Shown here piece by piece: positions 26,324 through 33,490 of a stretch of 44,136 bases of DNA (positions are counted from its first letter, which is position 1; each line of letters begins with the position of its first letter). The DNA lies in assembly GCA_027531565.1 (NCBI GenBank), contig JAPZSB010000012.1, positions 1 through 44,136 of the forward strand, in the 5' to 3' direction. This DNA is from Beijerinckiaceae bacterium (GTDB lineage Bacteria > Pseudomonadota > Alphaproteobacteria > Rhizobiales > Beijerinckiaceae). Position numbers and translations under genes: made by a program. The notes beneath the pieces were generated by a model. The model was given only the letters and a program-made list of their open reading frames with translations. It ran no database searches and had not been told where the DNA came from.

Positions 26324-26545
26324 ATGAGCCAGATTTTCGACCGGCCCAAGGAAATCATCGAATACTGCCTGAAGCCGCTCAACCTGCCGAAGGAAGACGC
26401 GACCTATCAGGAGGTCTATCGCCGGCTCGAGCATGTCATCAAGACCTATCAGGTCCAGATGATGAAGGCGAAAGCCCCGGTTGCGGTGGATTTCTCCCAG
26501 ATGCGCACCATCACCATCAACGAGGATGCGCACGGCCACGATTGA
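26324..26545 (+). CDS. Short acidic/basic helical protein of unknown function
   Basis: The 73-residue product is predicted helical: MSQIFDRPKEIIEYCLKPLN, EVYRRLEHVIKTYQVQMMKA, and a short C-terminal strand TITINEDAHGHD. It is not exported (no signal) and has a single cysteine. GAGGAG precedes the start with ideal spacing, which is good evidence of translation. Its fold and role are not recognised. It lies 43 bases before the DM9-repeat gene on the same strand and could be co-transcribed with it. Confidence 0.6.
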   Translation: MSQIFDRPKEIIEYCLKPLNLPKEDATYQEVYRRLEHVIKTYQVQMMKAKAPVAVDFSQMRTITINEDAHGHD

Positions 26546-26588
26546 GGCCGGCCTTCGCTTGCCCGGCGGATCATCGAGGAGTGGTCGG

Positions 26589-27074
26589 ATGTTTGTGCGC
26601 ACCGGTCTTGTTGTCGCGTCGCTTGCCACGCTGGTGCTGCCGGCTGTCGCCCAGCAGCAGCGGTCCCCGGTCGAGTGGGTAAACATGCAGACCGGCAGGG
26701 CGTTGCCTGCCAATGTCGTGATCGGCGGCGATAATGGTGACGGGCGCGTGCTGCATGTCTGCCGGGGGCAGCACCGGAACGGCTGGCATACCGGCAAGCT
26801 GCTGAACGGCCGCTGCAATTTTGGCTGGGGTGGCGCGGAAATCGTTGCCGGCCAGTATCAGGTGTTGCGGGGCTACGGCGTCTGGCGCCGTCCGTTTGGT
26901 GATCTGGACCGCGCCTATATCGGTGGCGGCAGCGGCAACGAGCGTTACCGGATCTGCCGTGCGCCCTACCGCGGTGGCGTGCATCCGGGCAAGGTGGTCG
27001 CCGGCCGCTGCAATATCGGCTGGGGCGGGCGTGAGCTTGTCATCGACGGGTTCGAGGCGCTCTACCCGCGATAA
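26589..27074 (+). CDS. Exported DM9-repeat (DUF3421-like) protein
   Basis: The 161-residue protein has a signal peptide (MFVRTGLVVASLATLVLPAV, cleavage near AQQ). Two related repeats follow: VCRGQHRNGWHTGKLLNGRC with NFGWGG (57-82) and ICRAPYRGGVHPGKVVAGRC with NIGWGG (122-147). The CRA...HPGK(V/L)...CNxGWGG pattern is that of DM9/DUF3421 domains, known mainly from insects, where DM9 proteins bind mannose-type glycans or surfaces. Here it is probably periplasmic or secreted. GGAG precedes the ATG at 26589. Codon use looks native. Function in bacteria is not established. Confidence 0.75.
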   Translation: MFVRTGLVVASLATLVLPAVAQQQRSPVEWVNMQTGRALPANVVIGGDNGDGRVLHVCRGQHRNGWHTGKLLNGRCNFGWGGAEIVAGQYQVLRGYGVWRRPFGDLDRAYIGGGSGNERYRICRAPYRGGVHPGKVVAGRCNIGWGGRELVIDGFEALYPR

Positions 27075-27097
27075 GGCGCCTGTTTCCGGAAAGCAGT

Positions 27098-27117
27098 GCG
27101 GGGGCCGAAGCCCCCGC
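27098..27117. terminator. Hairpin between convergent genes, possible bidirectional terminator
   Basis: An 8-base-pair stem GCGGGGGC / GCCCCCGC closed by a CGAA loop lies between the DM9-repeat gene and sodB, which converge. There is no T-run on either side, so termination could be weak or depend on the stem alone. Confidence 0.6.
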
Positions 27118-27143
27118 CTCGTGTTCCTGTCGTGCCGATGCGC

Positions 27144-27743
27144 TCAGGCTGTCGCCTTGGCATACATCTCCGCAACATATTCCCAGTTCACGAGATGCTC
27201 GACGAAGGCCTTGAGGTAATCCGGCCGGCGGTTGCGGTAATCGATATAGTAGGAATGCTCCCACACGTCGCAGCCGAGGATCGGCGAGGCGCCCTGCACC
27301 AGCGGGCTTTCGCCATTGGCGGTCTTCATGACGACGATCTTGCCGTCCTTCACCGCCAGCCAGTTCCAGCCCGAGCCGAACTGCGTGATGCCGGCCTGGA
27401 TGAAATCTTCCTTCATCTTCTCGACCGAGCCGAGATCCTCGATGATCTTCTTCTCGAGCGCGCCGGGGATCTTGCCGCCGCCATTCGGCTTCATCCAGTT
27501 CCAGAAATGGATGTGGTTGTAATGCTGGCCGGCATTGTTGAAGAGGCCGGCATTCTTGCCGAACGAGCCCTTCACGATCTCCTCGAGGCTCTTGCCCTCG
27601 AATTCCGAGCCCTTCAGCAGGTTGTTGCCGTTGTTCACGTAAGCGAGGTGATGCTTGTCGTGATGGTATTCCAGCGTCTCCTTCGACATGTACGGCTGCA
27701 GCGCGTCATAGGCGTAGGGGAGGTCGGGAAGCGTGAAGGACAT
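27144..27743 (-). CDS. sodB: Superoxide dismutase, iron type
   Basis: Converts superoxide to oxygen and hydrogen peroxide in the cytoplasm. From the ATG at 27743 (MSFTLPDLPYAYDALQPYMS) the protein is 199 residues. Metal ligands are H27, H74, D159 and H163 in the usual contexts (YHHDKHH, NHIHFWNW, GCDVWEHSYYIDY). The residue in NNAGQHYNHIHFW that aligns with Q69 of Fe-SOD is glutamine, which favours an iron enzyme over manganese. GAGGAA precedes the chosen start; the frame extends upstream but without homology. It is divergent from a Pro-rich membrane protein gene. Confidence 0.93.
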   Translation of the reverse strand: MSFTLPDLPYAYDALQPYMSKETLEYHHDKHHLAYVNNGNNLLKGSEFEGKSLEEIVKGSFGKNAGLFNNAGQHYNHIHFWNWMKPNGGGKIPGALEKKIIEDLGSVEKMKEDFIQAGITQFGSGWNWLAVKDGKIVVMKTANGESPLVQGASPILGCDVWEHSYYIDYRNRRPDYLKAFVEHLVNWEYVAEMYAKATA

Positions 27744-27999
27744 GGGAGGGTTCCTCGAACATCTGAATCCGGTCAAGCCGGCCGCGATCGGCCGCGCTGC
27801 CTCCATGTAAGTCGGTCCGGGCAGAAGGGCAATCGGCTGTTGCCCCTTGATCCGACAGACCGGGCTTTCGCGGGGCCGGGCGGCCCGGAACAGCCGGCCC
27901 ACAGGCGGCGTTTCTCCGATGTTTGCCCTGCCTTTGCGGAATGTTTACCTTGACCTGTCGTTCTTGATGGAATTCTGGCCGGACAAAAAAGGCGAGCCG

Positions 28000-28998
28000 A
28001 TGATTTTTGCGATCTTTCTCATCGCTGCCCTTCTTGTCCTCGGCGGCGTCCTTGGCCTTATCAGTGCCCTCAACCTCATCCCCACCGATCTCGGCCTGGT
28101 GCATTTCCAGGCGGGCACCATCGCGCTGGTCGCCGGCATGGTGACGCTGGCGATCGGCTTTTCCACGCGGGCCCTTCTGGTGGCCCTGCGCCGGCTCGCG
28201 ACGCCGAACGCCCTTGCCGCCGCTTTGGATGGCCGGCCCCGGATGGCCGAGCCCGCGGTCGAGATCCCGCTCCGCGGCGGGCGCGAGCCGGCCCTCGCCG
28301 GCGGCATGCTGGCGGCGGGCGCGGTGGCCGGCGCCGCTCTGGCAACCCCCTCCATGCCGGAACCGGCCGCCGAGCCGTTCCTGCCGGTGCAGCCGCTAAC
28401 GGGCGAAAGCCCGGAATCGCCGCCGGCTGACCCGGATCCCGTGATCGAGCTGCCCCCCGTCGCCCTTCCGGAGGCGCTGGAATTCAGCGTGCCGGGCGAG
28501 CCACCGGAGGAGCCGCCGACGGTTGCCATGCCCGTGGACGCGCCGGTTTTCGAAGCGCCGCCTGTCGAGCCCAAACCGGAGCCCGGGCCGTCGCCGCTGG
28601 TCCTGCCGGACCTGGCGCCGATCCCCGCACCGCCGGACCTGACCCTCCAGGCCATTCCGGAGCCGCCGCTCCTCTCGATCGAACAGGAGATCCGCGCCCA
28701 GCTTGGCCGCGCGCCCGTGGCGGAACCCGAGCCGGCCGATCCGGTCGAGCCACCCGCCGGGCCGGACCCCACGCCGGCGCCGGGCCTCATTCCCGATGCC
28801 GATCTCGCGGCGCTCGACGAAGGGCGGCCGCCGCTCGCGCCGTTGGAGACGCTCGAAATCGTCGGCTCCTATGATTCGGGCGGTACGCGCTTCACCATGT
28901 ATTCGGACGGCTCTGTCGTGGCCGCCGGCCCCGAAGGCGAGACGCGCTACCCGACCCTGCAGGACCTGCGCCGCCATCTTGACCAGCTCGCCGGCTGA
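28000..28998 (+). CDS. Membrane protein with long Pro/Glu/Ala-rich region and conserved-looking C-terminus
   Basis: Function unknown. The predicted 332-residue protein has two hydrophobic segments near the start (MIFAIFLIAALLVLGGVLGL and the segment HFQAGTIALVAGMVTLAIGF), then a roughly 200-residue linker very rich in Pro, Glu, Ala and Val. A compact C-terminal region follows: ETLEIVGSYDSGGTRFTMYS, DGSVVAAGPEGE and DLRRHLDQLAG. The linker would span the periplasm or cytoplasm and the short end could be a binding module. AGGCGAG precedes the ATG at 28000; in-frame ATGs exist upstream (27847, 27967). It is divergent from sodB. Confidence 0.65.
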   Translation: MIFAIFLIAALLVLGGVLGLISALNLIPTDLGLVHFQAGTIALVAGMVTLAIGFSTRALLVALRRLATPNALAAALDGRPRMAEPAVEIPLRGGREPALAGGMLAAGAVAGAALATPSMPEPAAEPFLPVQPLTGESPESPPADPDPVIELPPVALPEALEFSVPGEPPEEPPTVAMPVDAPVFEAPPVEPKPEPGPSPLVLPDLAPIPAPPDLTLQAIPEPPLLSIEQEIRAQLGRAPVAEPEPADPVEPPAGPDPTPAPGLIPDADLAALDEGRPPLAPLETLEIVGSYDSGGTRFTMYSDGSVVAAGPEGETRYPTLQDLRRHLDQLAG

Positions 28999-29016
28999 GC
29001 GGCCGATTGCCGCTCA

Positions 29017-29172
29017 CCCGGCTTCGGGCTTCGCCCTCAGCCACCCTCTCCCCGCGGGGCGGGGCGAGGGAAGCGCACGACCGTCGTCGCGCCACACCTT
29101 GCTCCAGCCAGCCTCCCGCCTCTCCCCTCGGGGAGAGGCCGATGATGCATGAGCATCGGCGGGTGAGGGGGA
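29017..29172. repeat. Intergenic hairpin repeats (type A), two modules
   Basis: Between convergent genes. The first module has CGGGCTTCGCCCTC-like bases and CTCTCCCCGCGGGGCGGGGCG (about 29027-29070); the second has CTCTCCCCTCGGGGAGAG with a GCATCGGCGGGTGAGGGG tail (about 29120-29171). The linker GCTCCAGCCAGCCTCCC between them is also seen in the composite elements elsewhere. Confidence 0.78.
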
Positions 29173-29188
29173 AATTCCGGGCGAGCGC

Positions 29189-31297
29189 TTACCCCGCCGC
29201 CAGCCCCGTCACTTCCAGCGCAAAGGCGAAAACCCGCGCGATATCATCGAGCTGCTCGAACCGCCCGGACGAGCCGCCATGGCCGGCCCCCATCTGCGTG
29301 TACAGCAGCACCGGGCCACCCCCGGTCATCGTGGCGCGCAGGCGCGCGACGAATTTGGCCGGCTCCCAGTAGGTCACGCGCGGATCGCAGAGCCCGCCGA
29401 TCACCAGCATGGGCGGATAGTCCTTCGCGGCGATGTTGTCATAGGGCGAATAGGCCCGCATCGCGTGGAAAGCAGCCTCGTCGGTGATCGGGTTGCCCCA
29501 TTCCACCCATTCCGGCGGCGTGAGCGGCAGGGTCGGGTCGAGGATCGTGTTGAGGCTGTCGACGAAGGGCACATCGGCGATGATGCCGGCGAATTTCTCG
29601 CCGGCCAGATTGGCGACCCCGCCCATCAGCATCCCGCCCGCGGAAACGCCCTGCGCCACGATGCGCCCCGGCGCGGCATAGCCTTGCGCGACCAGGAAAT
29701 CCGCAACGGCGATGAAATCGGTGAAGCTGTTGATCTTCTTCTCGCGCTTGCCTTCGCGGTACCAGCGGAAGCCCTTTTCCGTGCCGCCGCGGATATGGGC
29801 GATGACATAGACAAAGCCACGATCGACGAGGCTCAGCCGTTCCGTCTCGAAATCGGCATCCATCGCATAGCCATAGGCGCCGTAGCCGTAGAGCAGGGCC
29901 GGGGCGGTGCCATCGACCGGCGTATCCCTGTGCCTGAGGATCGTCACCGGCACGCGCTCGCCATCCGGCGCCGGGGCGAAGACCCGCTCGGTCACATAGG
30001 CGGAGGGGTCGTGGCCGGAGGGGACATCCTGCACCTTCAGCACCGTTTCCTCCCCGGTGACGAGGTCGAGATCGAGCGTCACTTCCGGGTCGACCGGCGA
30101 GGAATAGGCCAGCCGCAGGATGTTGCTGTCATATTCGAGGCCCACGGTCGCGGCGATATCGCCGATCGCCGCCTTCGGCGCCAGCACGCGCTCGGCGCCG
30201 CTCTCCCAGTGGCGGACATGGATGCGCGGCCCCTCCTCGCCGAGGCTCGACCAGATCAGCCAGTCCTTCAGCACATGCACCGAGAGCAGCATCCGCCCGG
30301 GTGTTTCCGGCACCAGCACGCGCGCGCGGTCGAGATCGGTCTCGCCCACCGGCAGCGCGACGATCCTGAAATCCGACGCGCCGCCATGATTGGTCCGGAT
30401 GATCAGGTCGCCGGCATGGTGGTCGATCTCGTATTCCACACCCTGCACGCGCGGGAAAACCGGCACCGGAACCTCGGCCGCGTCGTCGAGATCGAGCAGC
30501 AGTACCTCGCTGGTCTCGTGATCATGGATCGAGATGAAGCCGTAGCGGTCATCCTGCGTGACATCGAGCCCGACGAACCAGCCCGAATCCGCCTCGCGGT
30601 AGATCTCGACATCGTCGCGCTGCGTCTCGCCAAGCCGGTGCCGCATGACGCGGAAGGGTCGCTGCGAGGAATCCAGCTCGATATAGTAGAAGAAGCGGCC
30701 ATCCCGGCCCCAGACCACCTCGCCATTGCTCCGCGAAAGCCGGTCCCTGTCCTTGCCGGTGGCGAGATCACGCACGCGGAGGATGTAGCTTTCCGACCCC
30801 GTCGTGTCTGCCGCCCAGACCATCAGCCGGTGATCGGGCGAGGGCTGGGTGGCGCCGATATCGAAGTAATCGACATCCCGCGCCTCCTTCGGCCCGTCGA
30901 GCAGGATCTGCTCGCGTTTCGTGCCGATCTTCCGGCGGCAGAAGACCGGATATTGCTGGCGCTTGCGGAAGCGTTCGTAATAGAGCCACTCGCCATCCTT
31001 CATTGGCGGCTCGGCCTCGTCCTCGCGCATGCGGCCGCGCATTTCCGCCATCAGCACTTTCTGAAGGCCGGCCAACGGCCTGAAGGCTTCGCGCGCGAAG
31101 GCGTTCTCGCGGCGGAGATAGGTGCCGATGGCCGGGGGCACCCGTTTCGGATCCTCGATCACCGCCTGCCAGTTCCGGGCGCGGAGCCAGGCATAGTCGT
31201 CCACCAGCGTCACGCCATGCACCACGCGCTTCACCGGCTTGCGGGCCGCGACCGGAGGCTGGCGCGTGAGATGGGCGAAAGGCGGCAGGCGGGACAT
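29189..31297 (-). CDS. ptrB: Oligopeptidase B (protease II, S9A)
   Basis: Serine peptidase of 702 residues cleaving short peptides after Arg or Lys. The N-terminal beta-propeller begins with PVKRVVHGVTLVDDYAWLRA, and the C-terminal catalytic domain has GYGAYG, the nucleophile GVSAGGMLMGG, the Asp region IGGLCDPRV and the His region GAGHGGSSGR. HIRGGTEKGFRWYREGK and PPEWVEWGNP are family hallmarks, giving oligopeptidase B rather than prolyl oligopeptidase. The start at 31297 (MSRLPPFAHL) has GAGGA seven bases upstream; an extended frame begins inside the repeat region. Soluble and cytoplasmic. It follows msrB on the same strand with a repeat-filled gap, so a shared transcript is uncertain. Confidence 0.93.
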   Translation of the reverse strand: MSRLPPFAHLTRQPPVAARKPVKRVVHGVTLVDDYAWLRARNWQAVIEDPKRVPPAIGTYLRRENAFAREAFRPLAGLQKVLMAEMRGRMREDEAEPPMKDGEWLYYERFRKRQQYPVFCRRKIGTKREQILLDGPKEARDVDYFDIGATQPSPDHRLMVWAADTTGSESYILRVRDLATGKDRDRLSRSNGEVVWGRDGRFFYYIELDSSQRPFRVMRHRLGETQRDDVEIYREADSGWFVGLDVTQDDRYGFISIHDHETSEVLLLDLDDAAEVPVPVFPRVQGVEYEIDHHAGDLIIRTNHGGASDFRIVALPVGETDLDRARVLVPETPGRMLLSVHVLKDWLIWSSLGEEGPRIHVRHWESGAERVLAPKAAIGDIAATVGLEYDSNILRLAYSSPVDPEVTLDLDLVTGEETVLKVQDVPSGHDPSAYVTERVFAPAPDGERVPVTILRHRDTPVDGTAPALLYGYGAYGYAMDADFETERLSLVDRGFVYVIAHIRGGTEKGFRWYREGKREKKINSFTDFIAVADFLVAQGYAAPGRIVAQGVSAGGMLMGGVANLAGEKFAGIIADVPFVDSLNTILDPTLPLTPPEWVEWGNPITDEAAFHAMRAYSPYDNIAAKDYPPMLVIGGLCDPRVTYWEPAKFVARLRATMTGGGPVLLYTQMGAGHGGSSGRFEQLDDIARVFAFALEVTGLAAG

Positions 31298-31398
31298 CGG
31301 CGAATCCTCATCAATCCGCGCGTATCTAGCCGGATTCCCGGTGGGGCGATACGGGGGCGGATCGGACGAGGCGCGATGGACCGAAGGCGTAACCTCGC

Positions 31399-31562
31399 CG
31401 TCATGGCCGGGCTCGGCCCGGCCATCCATGACGTGTCCCCGCGTCAGGGAAGTCGTGGATGCCCGCCCCAAGGGGGGCATGACGGCGATACTGTCCCCGC
31501 TCCAGCCTGCCTCCCCACCTCTTCCTGCCGGGGAGAGGGCGCGAGCGAAAGCGCCGGGTGAG
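31399..31562. repeat. Composite intergenic element (type B plus type A), third copy
   Basis: Type B lies at 31399-31485: TCATGGCCGGGC-TCG-GCCCGGCCAT, a spacer containing GTGTCCCCGCGTCAGGG, then TGCCCGCCCCAAGGGGGGCA, framed by ATCCATGAC and GTCGTGGAT. A CTCCAGCCTGCCTCCC linker leads to a diverged type A module (CTCTTCCTGCCGGGGAGAG) and a CGCCGGGTGAGGGG tail. It lies between msrB and ptrB, both minus-strand, so here it is downstream of one gene and upstream of the other. Confidence 0.78.
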
Positions 31563-31569
31563 GGGAGAC

Positions 31570-31980
31570 CTACTCGCCTTGATCGGCGCGGAAGGTGAAG
31601 GCCGCGCCATTGGTGCAGTAGCGCCGGCCGGTCGGCTTCGGGCCATCCGGGAAGACATGGCCGAGATGCCCGTCGCACACGGCACAGCGGATCTCGATCC
31701 GCCGCATCCCGTAGGACCGGTCCTCGTGATAGCTGACCACGCCGTCCTCCACCGGTTCGAAGAAGCTTGGCCAGCCGGTTCCGGATTCATACTTGCTGTC
31801 GGTCCGGAACAGGGCGGTGTCGCAGCCGGCACAATGGAAGGTTCCCGTCCGCTTCTCTTCGAGGAAAGGTCCGGTGAACGCGCATTCGGTGCCGTGCTCG
31901 CGCAGGACGCGGTATTGCTCCGGCGTCAGCAGGGCCCGCCACTCCGCATCGGACTTGATCACCTTCTGAATTGCTTTCAT
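31570..31980 (-). CDS. msrB: Peptide-methionine (R)-S-oxide reductase MsrB
   Basis: Repairs the R-epimer of methionine sulfoxide. The 136-residue protein has the zinc-binding pairs C50/C53 (FHCAGC) and C99/C102 (CAVC), the substrate pocket SGTGWPSF and GHVFPDGP, and the catalytic cysteine C122 in [13 protein letters not shown] further C33 could be a resolving cysteine, as in some MsrB proteins. The ATG at 31980 has GGAG seven bases before it; an upstream extension to 32019 is less likely. It is divergent from mucR across a 335-base AT-rich regulatory region. Confidence 0.95.
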   Translation of the reverse strand: MKAIQKVIKSDAEWRALLTPEQYRVLREHGTECAFTGPFLEEKRTGTFHCAGCDTALFRTDSKYESGTGWPSFFEPVEDGVVSYHEDRSYGMRRIEIRCAVCDGHLGHVFPDGPKPTGRRYCTNGAAFTFRADQGE

Positions 31981-32315
31981 CCCGCTGCTCCATGCTTGCG
32001 AATGCCGAAAATGGGCCACGCAACGTGAGACAGCAAGTGTACAAACGACAATGTGAACTGCCGGATGGCCGCGCCCTGTTCTAGGAAAATCATGCTGCGC
32101 GGGTGAAAATTATGTGATATTTGTCACAAAACCGCTTGCAGCTATCCGAAAATATTGCTGAAAGAAAACTGAACGGTTGAAAATCTCGAATCGAGTGTTC
32201 GGAAGATATCCCTTTCGTTGATCAAGGTAACCCCTTTTTCAGCCGTTGGCCCGAATAAAAACAACGGAATAAGGGTGGTACGCTCTGCCCGGCCATAAGA
32301 GAAGGAAAGCAGCTC
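31981..32315. promoter_or_regulatory. AT-rich divergent promoter region between msrB and mucR
   Basis: This 335-base spacer is markedly more AT-rich than the rest of the window, with stretches such as AAAATTATGTGATATTTG and CCGAAAATATTGCTGAAAG. No gene is seen. MucR-family regulators bind AT-rich targets in their own promoters, so autoregulation is plausible. It also holds the TGTGA-N6-TCACA palindrome listed separately. A strong Shine-Dalgarno (AAGGAAAG) lies before the mucR start. The core promoters of neither gene are obvious. Confidence 0.6.
32113..32128. promoter_or_regulatory. Perfect CRP-type operator TGTGA-N6-TCACA
   Basis: TGTGATATTTGTCACA is an exact match to the symmetric half-sites of the CRP consensus, with a six-base spacer. 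It lies 188 bases upstream of mucR and 133 upstream of msrB. CRP/FNR-family regulators of alphaproteobacteria use related half-sites (FNR and FixK prefer TTGAT-N4-ATCAA), so the binding protein is inferred. A second, weaker palindrome near it was not found. Confidence 0.6.
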
Positions 32316-32732
32316 ATGGCAAATACAATCGAACAGGGTGATCTGATCGAATTGGCGGCGGAGATTGTGTCTGCCTATGTCAGCAACAATTCGGTTCCCG
32401 CTTCCGATCTTCCGGCGTTGATCAACGAAGTCTACACCGCGCTGACGCGGGTGGGCACGCCGATCATCGAGGCGGCGGCCGAACCGCTGAAGCCGGCCGT
32501 TTCGGTCAAGAAATCGGTGCATAACGACTACATCATCTGCCTCGAAGACGGGAAGAAGTTCAAGTCGCTGAAGCGCCATCTCCGCACGCAGTACAACATG
32601 TCGCCGGAGCAGTATCGCGAGAAGTGGGGCCTCCCGGCCGACTATCCGATGGTGGCGCCGAACTACGCGGCTGCCCGTTCGCGCCTGGCGAAGGAAATGG
32701 GCCTCGGCCAGCAGCGCCGCCGCGCACGCTGA
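32316..32732 (+). CDS. mucR: MucR/Ros-family transcriptional regulator
   Basis: Small DNA-binding protein of 138 residues. The conserved C-terminal part reads [34 protein letters not shown] and [18 protein letters not shown], the MucR zinc-finger-like domain followed by its hydrophobic tail and QQRRRAR. Family roles include control of exopolysaccharide, motility, cell-cycle and virulence genes. The finger ligands appear incomplete: C75 and H88 are present, but position 78 is Asp and position 92 is Gln, where Ros has Cys and His. The N-terminal 55 residues form the oligomerisation region. It ends at a strong terminator and is preceded by an AT-rich region. Confidence 0.93.
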   Translation: MANTIEQGDLIELAAEIVSAYVSNNSVPASDLPALINEVYTALTRVGTPIIEAAAEPLKPAVSVKKSVHNDYIICLEDGKKFKSLKRHLRTQYNMSPEQYREKWGLPADYPMVAPNYAAARSRLAKEMGLGQQRRRAR

Positions 32733-32771
32733 GCGACGCGCGCCCCCCGCGCATCCCGAGATCGGCAGGAA

Positions 32772-32796
32772 GGCGCCCCGGACGGGCGCCTTTTTT
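32772..32796 (+). terminator. Rho-independent terminator of mucR
   Basis: Seven-base-pair stem GGCGCCC / GGGCGCC with a five-base loop (CGGAC), followed by TTTTTT. It lies 39 bases after the mucR stop codon. Confidence 0.92.
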
Positions 32797-33079
32797 GCGT
32801 CCTCTCCTGCTCGGACAGAATGCGGATTATTGCGCGGTTGCTTGCGCGGCCCGGCGGGACGCGCCCTTGATCTTGCCGGGCATCGGGCGTCACCGCCGGC
32901 GCTGTCCACAAGGCGGACGAAAGCGGGGAATTCTTTTTTTCGGGCTGGCCTGACAGCCCGCTTCACCATTGAGCTGCGCCCCGGCCGGGCCCTAGCCTTC
33001 GCGCGGGGAGATTGGTTGCGGAGCAAGAATGATGGAGCAATTATCCAGTATTTCTATAATATTCGGAAGATTTAATTTT
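32797..33079. promoter_or_regulatory. Regulatory spacer before the DnaA-domain-IV-like gene, with AT-rich 3' end
   Basis: No gene seen in this stretch. The last 60 bases (about 33015-33079) are strongly AT-rich (AATTATCCAGTATTTCTATAATATT and AGATTTAATTTTATGG). They include TATAAT at 33055-33060, but no TTGACA-like -35 element at the right distance, so the promoter is only possible. The AT-rich character resembles the target type bound by MucR-like regulators. A shorter transcript would place the ATG at 33080 close to its start. Confidence 0.4.
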
Positions 33080-33490
33080 ATGGAACCGCCGCGCCGGAAC
33101 CGGCCTGTTCCTGCCCCGGTCGAGCCTGCATCGCTCGATCCTGCCCGGCGATGCGCCCGGGCCCTGCAGCGCCAGATGCAGCAGCAGATCTGCCGCGCCT
33201 CGGCAGCGGCATGGAAAGGCGTTCCGTCCGGCGCCCTGCTGCGGCCGGAACGCAATGGCGCCGCCATCGTGCAGGCGCGCCATACGGCGATCTACCTCGC
33301 CCATGTGGTTTTCGGCTGCTCCCTGACGCGAGCGGGTGCGATGGTCGGCCGCGACCGGACCTCGGCACGCCATGCCTGCCTCCGGATCGAGGAACGGCGC
33401 GAGCATCCCCCGGTCGACCGGGCGCTCGATGCGCTCGAGGCCGGAATCCGCCTCTGGTTCCGCACCTTCGGCACGGGAGAGGCCTCATGA
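33080..33490 (+). CDS. Stand-alone DnaA domain-IV-like protein (helix-turn-helix)
   Basis: The 136-residue protein lacks any ATPase domain. Residues about 50-105 align with DnaA domain IV: an ARHTAIYLAHVVFGCSLTRA helix pair followed by VGRDRTSARHACLRIEERRE, the equivalent of the DnaA-box-recognition signature GRDHTTVLHACRKI. The N-terminus is Pro/Arg-rich. Such truncated DnaA-C proteins could bind DnaA-box-like sequences and compete with or modulate replication initiation, but no function is known. The start at 33080 is chosen because it follows GGAAG; an ATG at 33029 (GGAGCAAG before it) would add 17 residues. Its stop overlaps the next start (ATGA), so the two proteins are coupled. Confidence 0.78.
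   Translation: MEPPRRNRPVPAPVEPASLDPARRCARALQRQMQQQICRASAAAWKGVPSGALLRPERNGAAIVQARHTAIYLAHVVFGCSLTRAGAMVGRDRTSARHACLRIEERREHPPVDRALDALEAGIRLWFRTFGTGEAS

Noticed and set aside
29279-31561. A 760-residue plus-strand gene
   Set aside because: It is the antisense shadow of oligopeptidase B, whose catalytic motifs on the minus strand are unambiguous.
33055-33060. A firm promoter call at TATAAT
   Set aside because: No -35-like hexamer lies 16-18 bases upstream; the nearest TTGCGG is 33 bases away. It is mentioned only within the regulatory spacer.
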